A DNA stretch of 64,000 nucleotides, from the NCBI GenBank assembly GCA_916610825.1, contig OU744453.1, positions 18,068,241 through 18,132,240 on the forward strand. The letters run 5' to 3'. How positions within the stretch are numbered: position 1 is the first letter of the stretch; each line of letters begins with the position of its first letter. The translations under genes and the position numbers were made by a program. The stretch comes from Haliclystus octoradiatus. Lineage: Eukaryota > Cnidaria > Staurozoa > Stauromedusae > Haliclystidae. Below the pieces are notes generated by a model. The model saw only the letters and a program-made list of their open reading frames with translations, had not been told where the DNA came from and did no database searches. Shown here in pieces: positions 1 to 18,795 of this stretch.

Positions 1-191
1 TTATTATCAATCATTAAGATGATTAACTAGTTTATATACAATTATTTTGAGGTTTTGAGTGTTTTCATCTCCAACATGATTTCTAGAACAACTAGCAGGG
101 TTGTTTTAGCTTGTGTGATCCAAACATGGGAATTATAATTTCAAAAAATAGCTTTGAAACTAAGTTCATGAAATTTGAGTGTAGTTCATGA

Positions 192-408
192 CCCCTGCGA
201 AAATAGTTCAGGAGTCCATGAACAGTTCATGAACGTTAAATGGCTCCAATTTTCCTGAACTGTTCATGACCAGTTCATGAACGTTAAATGGCCCCAAATT
301 TTCATGAACTGTTCATGAACAGGAAAATTGGAGCCATTTGACTTCCATAAACTGTTCATGGACTGTTCATGAACTGTTCATGAACTCCTGAACTGTTTTA
401 CGCAGGGG
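192..408. mobile_element. GTTCATGAAC foldback element, copy 1
   Basis: Starts CCCCTGCGAAAATAGTTCAG and ends CTGTTTTACGCAGGGG, so the ends are inverted repeats. Each arm carries several GTTCATGAAC palindromes and the motif CGTTAAATGG (or its complement). The two arms pair along most of their length. Confidence 0.9.
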
Positions 409-692
409 AAATGATGACTTTGAGTTCATCAAAGTTCATTAATGAACTGTAAGATATAATGTACTATAATTCTTTGAAGTATTCCTCACAGTTCTTGAAC
501 TGTTCATGAACTTGATCTTCAGGGATTAACATTCATGGACTGTGTTTTACAAAGGAAAGCCTTATTGATATCAAGGCAGACCATTAACCTTTATGCCTAA
601 TTATCAATCTTATTTACAATCTCCTTGTGACTGTGCTGTGATAAGAATGTAATTTATATCTTCAACTTTACATCGTTGGCTTCTACTTTCAG

Positions 693-6429
<5,737 letters not shown>

Positions 6430-6954
6430 CAATATACTCTCATGAAGGTGATCGTAAAGGGGATACCTCTATTATACCTCTACAAAAGACTGTTGTTATT
6501 CTGCTGAAACATTTGATGAAGGATACAATATTCTATCACTTTCTATAAAGTCAGAAGAATTGAGATTAAATCATATCGTTTATCGAGGAGTCTCCGATCC
6601 ACGAAGGATCACGAAGATAACTATGTATATACGTGCAAGCGATATAAAGGATTTTATGATGTCTATGATACTGTCGCTGATAGGTTCAAGGTCAGAAAAA
6701 ACAAAACAATCGATACCAATCCAAGTAAACAGACCTAATTTAACATCATGTTGTTCTAAACTTAATACAATTTTGACAAGGACATTTTCTGAAAAATGGT
6801 AATATAATTGAATTTTGTGGTATTGAATGTATGTTCATTATTACATCATTCGCAAACAAATCAACCAATCAGAGGGACCGGGGATACCATGGCTATCAAG
6901 CCTAGAATTAAGAATGTAATAAGATTTACATGTATTTCAATTATGAAGGGAACC

Positions 6955-6992
6955 CAGAGCCATCTATTTATAACAGCTGGGACACGCAACTT
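6955..6992. mobile_element. Solo terminal repeat of the 16417-type MITE
   Basis: CAGAGCCATCTATTTATAAC followed by AGCTGGGACACGC; no opposing end within 400 bp. Confidence 0.6.
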
Positions 6993-7329
6993 TTCAGGCT
7001 CGAAAATTGTCATTTTTTGTTCCATTGAAAACGAGGTTTTGAACAAAAAGTTTTTTGAATTCATGATTTTATTTTCGCGCGATTTGTCCAAATTTCACGA
7101 GCCTGGGTTTGACGGAATGATTCTCCACTTCTTCCAACGACACCATATGATGAGATATGAGGGTTTTTTTCCTATGTTACTAAAATTAATTTACACATTT
7201 TATAAGTGTGGCTTGGAGATACCAGTAGATACTGCTCCTGATTTCTATGTAGTAGGTAATTAACTCCCTATCTGATATCCCTAAAATTGGCACCCGTACC
7301 ACTATTCTATAATAATAGGTCTTTTCGTT

Positions 7330-7560
7330 GAGGGCGCCCTTAGAAATCTTTACTGATCTCAGCCGCGACACTGAAAATCCATTTCAACAAGTTACTTGAA
7401 TTTGAACAGACAAATATGCCTTGATTGTGAAGGTGCATAAACCCAATCTTCGTAATGCAATAAGCTCAGAATCATTCCACCCGCCATCACAAGATGGTAA
7501 TTATTTGATGTTTTAGATAAAGTAAAGACAGAAATTCAACCGCAGTCGATTAGATCTGAA
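7330..7560 (-). mobile_element. Degenerate SINE family 1 copy
   Basis: Retains GAAATCTTTACTGATCTCAG CCGCGACACTG and CGCAGTCGATTAGATCTGAA in the reverse order expected, but is heavily mutated. Confidence 0.55.
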
Positions 7561-7569
7561 GTCCCTTTA

Positions 7570-7872
7570 CCGGGGGGTAACTCCAGCTCTTCAGGGACGG
7601 GGAGGTGCCACTTTGGAAAAAAGTGAAGTACCCAAAAAGTCCCAAACATTCTGTTGATGCTACCCAAAAAGTTCTAGCAGGTTGATTGATTTTAGGTAAA
7701 TACACAAAAATGGTGCAAATTTTTTCAAAAATTCTTGAAAAAGTCAAAAATAGGATACCCAAAAGCTCCAAAATTTGAAATCTCATACCCAAAAAGTTTT
7801 TTCTCTGCTGGAATATGGACCCAATGGACGTGGCACGTCCCCGTATAGCCATCCTAGTGGAGTTACCCCGGG
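7570..7872. mobile_element. MITE with CCGGGGGGTAACTCCA ends
   Basis: CCGGGGGGTAACTCCA at left, TGGAGTTACCCCGGG at right, about 303 bp. Inside are repeated TACCCAAAAAG words and a CGTGGCACGTCCCCGTATAG motif shared with 12444-12765 and the flank of 18070. Confidence 0.85.
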
Positions 7873-10501
7873 TCCCCTTACACTGTCATCTGAGGTTATC
7901 CTTCTCGTAAGGCAATCCTGATAATTGCGGGAACAGGTGGATAGCTTTGGCTCTATATAGTGACTAACGCTATTTTTATTAAAGTTTGGACTTTGCGTTA
8001 ACATGCCAATCTGTATATCACGTATTTGATATGTACATAGACTGTACTTGATTCCTATATACATACCGAAGGCTCTATAAACCTTATTTCAATATTTAAT
8101 GTATTCTTGAATAGTATTTACATGGCTGCGATTTTGTCGTTTGAACATTATTAAACCTTCTATACGATTTCAGCTTAATGCTATGAAAATAGAACGTTTA
8201 ATGAATTTGAATTTTTCCAATATGTGCTGCAAATTGTAAAGTTTATGAACTCGAATATGTTTATGAATCCGAAGATATCAAGTTGATATTATCGGAATTA
8301 AGACGCTTTTAAAGATGAATTAATTTGTTTATCAGAATTTATCAATGTTAATCTATCAAACTTTTTGTACAAAAATGCACGAAACAATATCATTGTGCCT
8401 AGATATCTATCATTGCGAAACGCCCAACTTTTTAAACTTGAATACCATCTCTCACTTGCACTCAGAGTTGCCAGTTTGGATATTTTGTATCCAATTTGGA
8501 TACTTTTAAGTGCGTTTGAATTCAAGATATTTTATTTGGATCAAAAATATCCAAACTCTAAAAAAATATAATTTCTAATTTCAATGGAAAATTATTATTT
8601 GAAATCAACGCTAATCTTAACTCGCATGGCTTAAAAACATGAATGACAAGTTTCATGTTGTATAATAATTTATATACAATACAGTATTTTGCTAATTCGT
8701 TTACTATAAATCTTGTATTAAGCAGTTAAATAATATCCTACATCACAATGCAGCTATTTAAATTATTAACAAGAACATGAGTTAAATATTTGCTTTCACA
8801 GAAAACATATAATTCTTTTTCTAAGAAACAATTTACTCGATTGAAGATATTTTTGCTTGTTTTGAGCTCTTGATCCCGTCCAGCTTTCTAGACATTTATA
8901 AGCATTAAAACATATCAAAGTTCTTGCAAGCTGCAGCACTCAAGAATATGGCTGTATATATCCAGAAATGATATATTTAGAATTGATAATATAGGACAGT
9001 TTAAGAATATTTTGAAGCTTATTGTACATCGTAAAAAATGAGAACATTTAAAACAAATTTAATCTTGTTCTTTTTAAAATATATATGAATTCAATGTAAT
9101 TTCTTGTCAAACTTCAGCGCTTCGGTATCTTTGATTAAATTGAATTTATCTGACAAAATTTGATTTCCTCTGATACTCCCTTACCGATTCAACATTATTC
9201 TTTGCACAACTGCTTGTCTATAATTAGTGATTTTATAAAGTGATAACATTACAACAATAAACTCAAAAGGTCCTGCGTCAATAAAACGAAGTTTTGACGA
9301 ACGTAAAAGAAAAGTTGTGAAAAATAAATAAGCTGGTATTGCAAAAGAAACGTTGACTGTCAAACTAAGTGCACTCACATATTTCATTGTATAGTTTATT
9401 CAATTTGTTGACAAAATGAACTTTCAAGGAATAAAATAAATTTAGTTATGACAGTTGCGAATGGTGCTACATTCTCTCGTTGTCATAACAACAGATCGAC
9501 CCTTTGACATTAAAAACTTCATGGGAACAATTTATTTTGGTTTCAAAAGATTTTATTCAAGCAATTCAAAGCAATGCATGGCTAAGCAAACACTAGGACA
9601 CAGCCATACAAGAATACACCGCTTCATGTAAAAGCAAAGGAAATCCATTATTATTATTTTCGACTTTTGCTGGGAAAATTTTACCAACAGCTTTAGCTTT
9701 TGCTTGGAATGTTATCAAATGTTTATTTATATTAAAACATTCTTTAGAACTCCATACATTTTTGTTTAAATTCATGGTTTATCGTTTATAATTTAAAATG
9801 TGGGTATATTTGGAAACACGAGTTGGTTAGCAAATCAGAGAAGCACTTTGAAGCAAGGAGATATGATGTATTAAGATCGTATTCTTTTCAACGGAAAACA
9901 AGTTGTGAGTATAAATTAATAATGTGTAATTGGTATTGTCCGTTATAATATTAAGTCTATTAACAACTTTATATATGCGTTTAACTCATTGGGTCACTAG
10001 GTTTTCCGATACACGACTATTAGATCACATTTGGAGATAATTTTGATAATTCTATACCGTATTCCTCGACAACTCGATGCTATGTGACATTCTCCTCTAG
10101 CATGTATACTATGTTTTGGTTTTTGTAATTATAATACTCTACAGTATATGCTTTTGCGAACGTTCTACAGTATAGTTTCGTCGGATCCTCCTTACTGAAT
10201 ACTACAGTATGTTGATTTAATCAGAAATGTAGGCGTACATTTTTTAACTGAACTGGTTAATATGATAACAACGAATCATAGATAGCATCTGTTTGTATGG
10301 ATTTATATATTTATGACCGTTTTATATTTATAATTATGCTCGAAATGTTTTCTAAGTAGAGTAAGTGTTAGGATATAAAATTTTGGATTGAGTTAATTCC
10401 CTCGTTTTGAAAATGAGTCTTTTTGTGAGAATAACTGTTATTGTTTTAGAAAATAAAACCAGATAGGAACAATACAATGTGTAAAGAAATCATCTGTTAC
10501 G

Positions 10502-10740
<239 letters not shown>

Positions 10741-10800
10741 ATTAGATATTATCTAATAGCAGTAAAACAGTGCTCAATGTCAGTTGACAGAGCTGTAAAT

Positions 10801-10987
10801 ATAATAAAGAAGTCAAAGACTACACATTTTGATACTGTTACTTAAAGTTTCACGCTTTATGCGATCCTCAGACAGTTAAGTTTTATTTTTAGTTTTATTT
10901 TTGATTAGTTTTAACCGTCTGAGAATCGCATAAAGCGTGAAACTTTAAGTAACAGTATCAAAATGTGTAGTCTTTGACTTCTTTATT

Positions 10988-10989
<2 letters not shown>
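10801..10989. mobile_element. Hairpin element with about 79-bp near-perfect arms
   Basis: Left arm 10801-10879 and right arm 10911-10989 are reverse complements apart from about two mismatches, around a T-rich loop. The arm contains AAGTTTCACGCTTTATGCGA. A related single arm is at about 48227-48345, and the GTTTCACGC / CGTAAC words link it to 14738-14882 and the window's right end. Confidence 0.9.
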
Positions 10990-11020
<31 letters not shown>

Positions 11021-12111
11021 ACTCATCATGTCCTAACTGTTATGAAGGTAGTCCCTTGTTCTCTTCCGTTCTTTGAAATCTGAAAATTCTGGCAACTGTT
11101 CACTACAATAATGTTTTTCATAGCAATGGTTATTATATAGAAGATATATGTTAAACTGTTTCTTTCGTAACTAAAAAAGCAATAATTGAAATAAGATGTC
11201 ACGGTCAACCATTTCTTTTTTTAATTTATCGATTTGAAATGAAAAAAACAGTTTATTTTTATACTTTCTAATGTTTTGTTTTACGGGGGAGGTTAGAAAG
11301 TAGTTGCGTTGGTCCCCGTTCAATTGCTTTGAAGTTCTGATATATTATGTTACAATTACGGAAGTTTTATCATCTTTCTTTGACGTTTTTGAATCTTTAT
11401 TGTCAAGATATAATCCTTATACTATATACCTGATAAGACCTGACGTAATGAGAATAATTAATCTTTCTTTCTTCCCGTTTGTGAATAAATCATTTCTGAT
11501 ATAGTTTTACTGTTATTCATTAAAAGAATGCATTTGCGATTCGTTTTTTAATATACTGTATAAATAGAATATCTAGGAGAAGAAATTGTACAAAATGATT
11601 TGAGTCTTTCGAAACCTTTTTTCCATCATAATAAAGCTCTCAAGAAGCTTTGTTCTCGGATTAATATTCAAAAAAAAAATGTGTACAAGGTATTTTACAA
11701 AAATTTTATTCTTATTTTGAGAAAATGTCTTCTTGTTATCAAGTTAACGGGTATACTTCCTGTCGTATACTGCCCAATAGAAACATATATTGTATTTTCT
11801 TTGAAAATGTCGATCGACTATTTTTCACATAATTCGAATGATTAATTTGAGTTAGATAATTTAAAACGGGATAAAATAAATAGGTGTATAATTAATCCGT
11901 TTACCCATACATAAGATGTTCAAATCTTTTGAGAATATCTAAATTGAACCGAGAATAAATTGCTCCTGGCAAAATCTGTTTTACTAGGTATTCCATATCT
12001 TGTTGGCATCGATCATAATTCTAAAAATTTCACCCATGTGTCTCAGCTCATATGTCTTGAATTAATTAAGATAGTCTAGCTTAATATTTATCCTACCGTT
12101 ATGCTATACAA

Positions 12112-12378
12112 TGCATACATACATACATACATACATACATACATACACCCGTACATACATACATACATACATACATACATACATACATACATACATACAT
12201 ACATACATACATACATACATACATACATACATACATACATACATAAATACATACATACATACATACACACACACATACATACATACATACATACATACAT
12301 ACATACATACATACATACATACATACACACATACATACATACATACATACATACATACATACATACATACACACATGC
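12112..12378. repeat. (CATA)n microsatellite
   Basis: About 265 bp of CATA units with occasional CACA and CATG variants. The IHTY- and MYVC-type open frames on both strands over this tract are artefacts. Confidence 0.97.
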
Positions 12379-12443
12379 ATGCATACAAAAAATGTAAAAG
12401 TAATGTTTGCTGTTTTGATAGTGCGCGATGCAATAACTGCAGA

Positions 12444-12765
12444 CCCGGGGGGTAGCTTTAAATGGTTGGTATTCGGGGACGTGCCAATTATTGAGGGTAC
12501 CTTTTGACGGTCTTCGAAAATTTTTGAGGTATCTTTTCCAGAATTTTCAAAACATTCGAGGTATTGTTTTTCAATGAGCAAAAAATATTGATGTAGTCCC
12601 ACGGAGTTGTAATCAATTTTCAAATATGCTTCGATAAAAATATGTGGGGTATATATTTTGGCCTGAATAAAATATTTGAGGTATCAATTTTGGAAAAGCA
12701 AAATGTTGAAGGGAAAAGTTCTGAGTTTAAATTGGCACACCCCCGTCCCTGAAATCCCCCCCTTG
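12444..12765. mobile_element. MITE related to 7570-7872
   Basis: CCCGGGGGGTAGCTTTAAAT, then GGGGACGTGCCAATTATTGA, and at the right AATTGGCACACCCCCGTCCC. Inverted relative to 7570-7872 internally; half-copies at 848-1075 and about 19148-19330. Confidence 0.75.
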
Positions 12766-13680
12766 GACTGCAGAGCTATTTAATAATAAATAAAAGCAAA
12801 ATTCAGACCTTCAATCTGAGTATTTGCAAATGAGAATGCTGGTTTTTGAGTTTATTTATATTATTACATACCTAGAATATCATATGGGATGATGGGTTAC
12901 CCAAATTACCTAGAATTATGAAGACTGACACATAAATTTTCCCTCTAATAACTTTTTTGTAAAATTTTGATTTTTGAGACTTTTTGAGATTTGTATTGAT
13001 CGTCTCCACAGATAGAGTTAAATTGAGGTGGTAGCGAAAACTCAACGATAAATTATTTAAAATGACTCCACAGAGAGAAGTGCCAAAGGGCTCAATATTT
13101 GTTGCTTATTATTCACGGTATTAAATTGTCATACAAGATCCAGAAATAGAAAACTTAATTTAAATCACGGTCAATCTTACTTGTCTCGGCCATAGTTATC
13201 TTTAAATCTCACAAGTGACGGGATCTCTAAACAAGTGACGGCTCCGAGCATTTAGCGCAATCTCCAAACAACGTAACGGGATCTTACTCCGCCGAACAAG
13301 AAGTATAGTAGTGAGCCTTTTGAATTTGTACCCTCGGTTTCGATGTACGGTCATCGTAATATGTCCCTAATAGTCTAATTTGTGAAGTTTACTATTCCAT
13401 ATTCTTCGTATATTAAAAATTAAAAAAAAAAAATGAAAATAGCTGCATATAATAATAGTAATATTACATTTTAGAGTCAATCAATAACCGGGAGTCACTC
13501 CGTAAGCCAAAGTCCTTGTTTATTGGGGGACATACACAAATTTACATATACAAATGACTACTAACGATGTAAACATGTCTGCACCGACGAGGAATCGAAC
13601 CACGGCCTCCCGCACGGAGTATTTTAATCCCGACAAGATATATTATAATTTTTCTGTTTTTTTATAGGTAACATCTCAAA

Positions 13681-16600
13681 ATGCCGTCATCAGAATATTA
13701 TTTTGAGCATCGAGAAAAGGTTGCAACAATAACAGCAGCTATAATTGGTAGTTTATGTTTTGCTACATTGGTAACATTAACTGTCATGCATATTATGGGA
13801 TATTTAAAAAAATGTTGTGCGAAAATATTAGGAAAAGATAATAAAAATATGGAAGAAGGAATCGATATTGTGAAAGCTTCACCGAAACTGAGAGATTTAA
13901 AAAGAAGAAGAAAACGACATCTAGATCGAGATAAAAGTCGGTCGTTACCAAATTTAGGTAAAGTGCCCGATCCAGCTTCTTTCAAAATTCCTGGTCAAGT
14001 TATAGTTAGAGCTGTTCAACCGATCAGTTCCGGTCAAGAAACAGATGACGGTTCAAGATCAGATTCTCCTATATCGGTGACTTCTACTGGATCACCGATA
14101 ATAGGACATAGAAAGCTATTTGTACGACAATCGGTGCCTGTTATTCGTGAAAGAGTACAGCCCCGATTAAACGACTTAAACGCCTCTGTCAATTTTCAAA
14201 GTATGGATAGCTTTAGTGATACTGATCTCGATATTGGTTTATATTCAAGAAACCGTCGGAAAACAATCGGCTTTGGTACACTTGGAAAAATCGTATTATA
14301 TCTATCGTACCACGATCGAACTCATAAACGACTCGATATGATGTTGCAAAACGTAACGAAATTATTATTATTACGACAAGATTATGTTAATGTTGCTATT
14401 AAAATATGTATTTATCCTGAACGAGAAATCGTTTACACGACACCTTCGATGTATCCTTCAGATACGTTAGATATTCAACGACCATTCTCGTTTATTTCTA
14501 AACCAAATAACAGAGATTTTGAAGCAAGGACACTTGTACTTAATGTTGTAGTAACAGAACGTTCTGGACGTCAAATTGTTAATAGTCAAGCAAGATTACC
14601 ATTATTGAATCAAGAGATATATAGTCAAGTGAAAGGAAGTTTTTCAATTAATCTAGTCCGTCGGCCTAATGTGGTAAGTTTCTTCAATATAATTTTTTCT
14701 TCCAATGGTTAAATAATAACATACTAAAATAACTACAGAATAGAAACAAAGTTGAGGGAAAAGCCTTGTCCGTTACTCGAGTTTCACGCGTTTATTTTGC
14801 AATCATTAGAAGGTCGCGCAAAAATAAACGTGCGAAACTCCGTGTAACGGAAAAGGCCTTTACCTCAGCTTTGTTTCAATTCTATATGCTCTGTCTTAAC
14901 AAACATTAAACACTCTCACATGCATGTCTTTACCTCATATTCTATTATAAAATAAATAACTATATGTTTTAATTTTTTACTAAACCGTTTGATAACGCAA
15001 AATAAACGCGTGAAAATCCGTGTAACGGAAAAGGCTTTGGTCTCATCTTTGTGTCTATTCTATATTATGCTCTGTCTTAACAAACGTTGAGCACTCTCAC
15101 ATACATGTGTTCACCTCATATTATATTGTATTATTAAAATAAATAACTATAAAGTTTATTTATTCTCTGAATTCCAAGTAGTCTGTTGAACATCTATGAA
15201 TCGTCCGTTTCTGTTCCCACGAGAGTACTTGCATTATGTGATGATAACTATTATCTAATTGTTATGTTTAATTAACAGACCCTTACCAACATTATAATTA
15301 AACGAATATGAGATTCTCACTAAAATAAAATAATACTTATTAATGTATGTATTATATTCATTAATTATTAACTAATCTATGTTTAATTTTTAATAAGTTT
15401 TAATAAAGGTTGTCAAGAGAGAAAAAGGAAAAAAAATGTTAATACTGATTTGTTCTCATAAATCGGTTGAAGTAGCCTTAAAAGTAATATTTTCAAGAAA
15501 TTTTCTAAAAATGTCAAGAAATGAGCATGTAATTAATACCACACGAACATTATCAAACAAAATATAGATTTTTTATAGAAGAGATATAGAAGAACTTTTC
15601 GGACCGCTCGATTCATCCGACTATTGACGTCACAGTGCTGATCATCCCGATAGGTCGAATTTTCCCGCGTAATTTATTTATGATTTTCAATCGTTAATTA
15701 CATGCTCATCTCTTGATATTTGTGAAAAATATCTTTGATACATTACTTTCAAGACTATACTTGAATACTGAAAAGTTTTCGATTTTAAATTTTATCACTA
15801 CCACCTATTATATCCATTTTGAAGATGGACCATGGATCTCGGTTATTCCCATGTAGAAATTGAGGTTCAAGTTCTTTCTTTTCTCTGTTTTAGGAAGAGA
15901 CTGGTGACTTATATTTACAATTGAGCTATTTACCTGAACAAGAGACCCTTACAATAATGATAAAATGTGTTAAATTCATAACACCCAGTTATTTGGAATC
16001 TTTGACTGGTAAGTAGCAAGACATTGGTTCATGGTTACCTTTGAGCTATTGATATTTTTTGCACGGGAGGGCACTTTAGGAGAAAACGAGAAGGCATCAG
16101 AAAATCACGAGCCACCGAGGCGACTGATTTTTGCCTTTGAGTTTCGCCTGGAGTGACCTAAGTGCACCAATCGCTTTGCATTGAACTAGCAAAACTATTA
16201 CAATCACTACATTGCATGACTTTCTTGCTCATGAAGTGTTTTTAGAAACTCCTGATCAAATTGGAAATTCTCATTCGTGATATAAAGTTCGAATTGTAAG
16301 ATCGATTGTGTTTTCGAAATTAGTTTTGCTATGGTGATTTGGTGTCAAACTCTAAACCAATCAGATTGATCGAATCATTTGTATTCGCAGTTTCTATTGC
16401 TACTACCAGGTAGACGCAGAGCCATCTATTTACAAGAGTTGGGACACGCTTTCATGTGCCGCTATAGTCTCCAATTGGACAGATGCCAGTCACGTGATAT
16501 TTGGATGCCATCTTTGTTCTTTTGGAAACAGGTTCTCAATCATTTCAAGTGAAACGCGCGAAAAAATACAATACAATATGGCTGAAAAAAAGACACAACA

Positions 16601-17530
16601 TTCTCCTGCACATGCGCACTGTTAAAAACGTGCTCGGGTCCAGGCAAAAAGATACAAAAATGGCAGAAGTGTCCCAACTCTTGTAAATAGATGGCTCTGG
16701 TATTCATCGGTAGACGAAGAAATTTTTGATTTGATTTGATTTATTTGCCAAAATAAGTTGATTTAAAATATCAATTAAATGTATTTTTGGCAGGCAAACA
16801 CAGGAAAGCGTTAAGCGTGTTAATACCTACATTATATGTAGGCTTGGGTAAACAGTTACGATATTGGTGTTTAATTGTTAAAGGGGCAAAATTGACCGGC
16901 GACCGCTGCGAGCACAAGTTGAATTTATGCTTAGCGTAATTCAGCCGTCTCGCTTTGAAACAATTGTTATACGCAGGCCTAACTTGTAATAAAATTCATG
17001 TCAACAATGAACATTGTGTTATAACACTAAGCGTGCACGTGATCCTAAGTGCGTAGCGCCTGCCGGTCATTTTTGCTCCTTTAAAAGATAGCCTCTAAAC
17101 ATGTTCTAATTAAATTAATAGAATAATTTCAATCAGATAAGCAGTGACAAGCTTTAAACTCATAGTACAGTATTTAAATCTTGAGTTGATTTATTTCATT
17201 TTAGGTTTGAGGCTAAAAGTCTACGCAAAATGTTATGGAGCAAAATTAAGTCGAAAAAGATTATCATTCCATCCGATAACATCATCACCAATTCAAATCA
17301 TTGATATTGACGAACAAATAACATTTAAAATATCAAAAGAACAATTTCTTGAAGCATCTATTAAAATATTATTAGTTGGAAAACATAAAATATTAGGGAA
17401 AAGTGTTTCATTAGGGCGTGTACGTGTGGGAGATGCCCCTGCTGAAGAAGTGGGCATGATTCATTGGAGACATGTTTTTTCTCAACCGGGGGTTGCATCA
17501 ATTGTTTGGCATCCAGTATGCTTAGCATAA
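13681..17530 (+). CDS. Synaptotagmin-like membrane-anchored tandem C2 protein
   Basis: Three coding exons, 13681-14673, 15894-16008 and 17205-17530, join in phase to 477 residues. The start ATG follows a polypyrimidine-AG at 13667, so the 5' UTR is probably spliced. Residues about 17-42 form one hydrophobic segment followed by CC and a basic stretch, as in synaptotagmins. A basic/serine-rich linker follows, then two C2-like domains: the first begins near GTLGKIVLYLSYHDRTHKRL, the second near GDLYLQLSYLPEQETLTIMI. The protein ends with HWRHVFSQPG...VWHPV, like the HW...WH ending of synaptotagmin C2B domains. The aspartates that bind calcium in C2 loops are not evident, so a calcium-independent type (comparable with Syt12/13) is likely. 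It probably acts in vesicle trafficking. AATAAA at 17594 is a plausible poly(A) signal. The exact paralogue is not assigned. Confidence 0.82.
14738..14882. mobile_element. Hairpin element, GTTTCACGCG type
   Basis: Arms 14738-14801 and 14818-14882 pair (GAATAGAAACAAAGTTGAGG with CCTCAGCTTTGTTTCAATTC). The right arm plus about 70 bp of flank is repeated at 14998-15128. In intron 1 of the synaptotagmin-like gene. Confidence 0.82.
16417..16699. mobile_element. MITE with CAGAGCCATCTATTTACAAG ends, copy 1
   Basis: 283 bp. Left CAGAGCCATCTATTTACAAG, right CTTGTAAATAGATGGCTCTG; the arms continue through GAGTTGGGACAC. In the last intron of the synaptotagmin-like gene. No clear target duplication seen. 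Confidence 0.88.
16725..16860 (-). mobile_element. Short LINE 3'-end fragment
   Basis: The (TTTGA)n run at about 16727-16745, followed by TTTATTTGCCAAAATA and a GGCAGGCAAACACAGGA piece, resembles the 3' UTR and tail of the LINE at 20662-21345, so this is probably a very short insertion of the same family lying in the synaptotagmin-like intron. Confidence 0.5.
16878..17084. mobile_element. TTAA-flanked MITE, copy 1
   Basis: TTAAAGGGGCAAAATTGACC to GTCATTTTTGCTCCTTTAA, about 207 bp, in the last intron of the synaptotagmin-like gene. TTAA at both ends fits piggyBac- or Kolobok-type target use. Near-identical to 26790-26996. Confidence 0.85.
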
Positions 17531-17593
17531 ATATATATATATATATTTTTTTTTAATATCAATGAATAGTAACACTAATTAATATATGAACAC

Positions 17594-17599
17594 AATAAA
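17594..17599 (+). terminator. Candidate polyadenylation signal of the synaptotagmin-like gene
   Basis: A canonical AATAAA lies about 65 nt after the TAA stop of the synaptotagmin-like gene, in AT-rich 3' flank. The neighbouring degenerate exon copy at 18544-18795 was not seen to carry an equivalent signal. Confidence 0.5.
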
Positions 17600-18109
17600 T
17601 AAGATATGCTATAGTTTTACTGCACGAAAATATAATATAATATATATACATATATGTATAGAGAGCTAGAGGATCAATACCTGCCATTTGGAATCAGAAA
17701 AGCAGGTCGCAGCCATATGCCGTGAAAGGTAAAATCAAGTGTCCGATATACGGAGCTCAATCACCAGCGAATCGTCACGGATGTCTCCCCAACGATTCTC
17801 GTCTGATATTAAAATTGTACGATAATTATAGTTATGATATTTTAAGCTTTAGATTCTATAATAAACTGCATTGGCGTTAAAAACATGAATGTTATCGTGA
17901 TTTAATGCATGAAAATGATTCAGGGCGTGATTGACACCTTCTTACCTTCTTGGTGTGCCATTTTTGAAATCTCATTTTATCAACAAAGTTAAAAATGATT
18001 GAAGAAACGACGATTTAAATTTCAAAACTCAATGGTCATTCAAGTTTCAGGAGAATCTAGAGGCACCCCTTACAAATGGCGCGTCCTCGTATAGCCGATG
18101 TATTGGAGT

Positions 18110-18270
18110 CAGAGTCATCTATTTACAAGGGTTTGGACACTCTCTCACGTTAACTCCAATTGGAATGATGCCGATCACGTGATTATATGGACGCTATTTT
18201 CGTTCCGTCGAACCCAGACAATGGCGGCCCCAAAAGTTTCGTGTCCAACTCTTATAAATGGATGGCTCTG
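18110..18270. mobile_element. MITE with CAGAGCCATCTATTTACAAG ends, copy 2
   Basis: CAGAGTCATCTATTTACAAG to AACTCTTATAAATGGATGGC TCTG, an internally deleted version of 16417-16699, just upstream of the duplicated synaptotagmin exon piece. Confidence 0.82.
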
Positions 18271-18543
18271 ATTCAAGCCCCCGATGGAGCATCAAATTGT
18301 AATGGAATGGGGTCATATATTAATAGTTTAAATGAATTTCATAAAGAAAACGACCAATCTATTTTATTTCTGAATTAGGATTTATTTATGTATCGAATAG
18401 AGGCATGAGTGGCTTAGAATTATCATATATATACATTCATCAATATATTATTTATGTTCATGAACTGACTTTTTCATGACCAACTTCATGCAAATGAAAA
18501 TTCACACGACTTAATTCCATTTGCAAAAGAATTGAGACCGTAC

Positions 18544-18795
18544 TCAAATAATTGATATTGACGAACAAATAACATTCAAAATATCAAAAGAACAATTTCC
18601 TGAAGCATCTATTAAAATATTATTAGTTGGAAAACATAAAATATTAGGGAAAAGTGTTTCATTAGAGCGTGTACGTGTGGGAGATGCCCCTGCTGAAGAA
18701 GTGGGCAGGATTCATTGGAGACATGTTTTTTCTCAACCGGGGGTTGCATCAATTGTTTGGCATCCAGTATGCTTAGCATAAATATATATATATTT
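18544..18795 (+). pseudogene. Truncated duplicate of the last synaptotagmin-like exon
   Basis: About 250 bp repeat the 3' part of exon 3 (17293-17545) at a constant offset of 1251 bp, running through the stop codon into the following (AT)n. I see only a handful of differences. Three change residues (Leu to Pro, Gly to Glu, Met to Arg). The frame stays open to the same TAA, but an in-frame TGA lies just upstream of the homology and no good polypyrimidine-AG precedes it. The copy also lacks the first 88 bases of the exon. Most likely a dead exon from local duplication; use as an alternative last exon is possible but poorly supported. Confidence 0.75.

Noticed and set aside
6808..7263. 151-codon open frame as a gene
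   Set aside because: It overlaps a MITE end and SINE-rich sequence, has no family features and begins just after probable ANAPC4 3' UTR.
12088..12623. Open frames repeating IHTY, CMYV and similar
   Set aside because: Translations of the (CATA)n microsatellite.
18187..18378. 63-codon plus-strand frame
   Set aside because: Starts inside the MITE 18110-18270; the same MITE-type sequence also gives a frame at 16501-16686.
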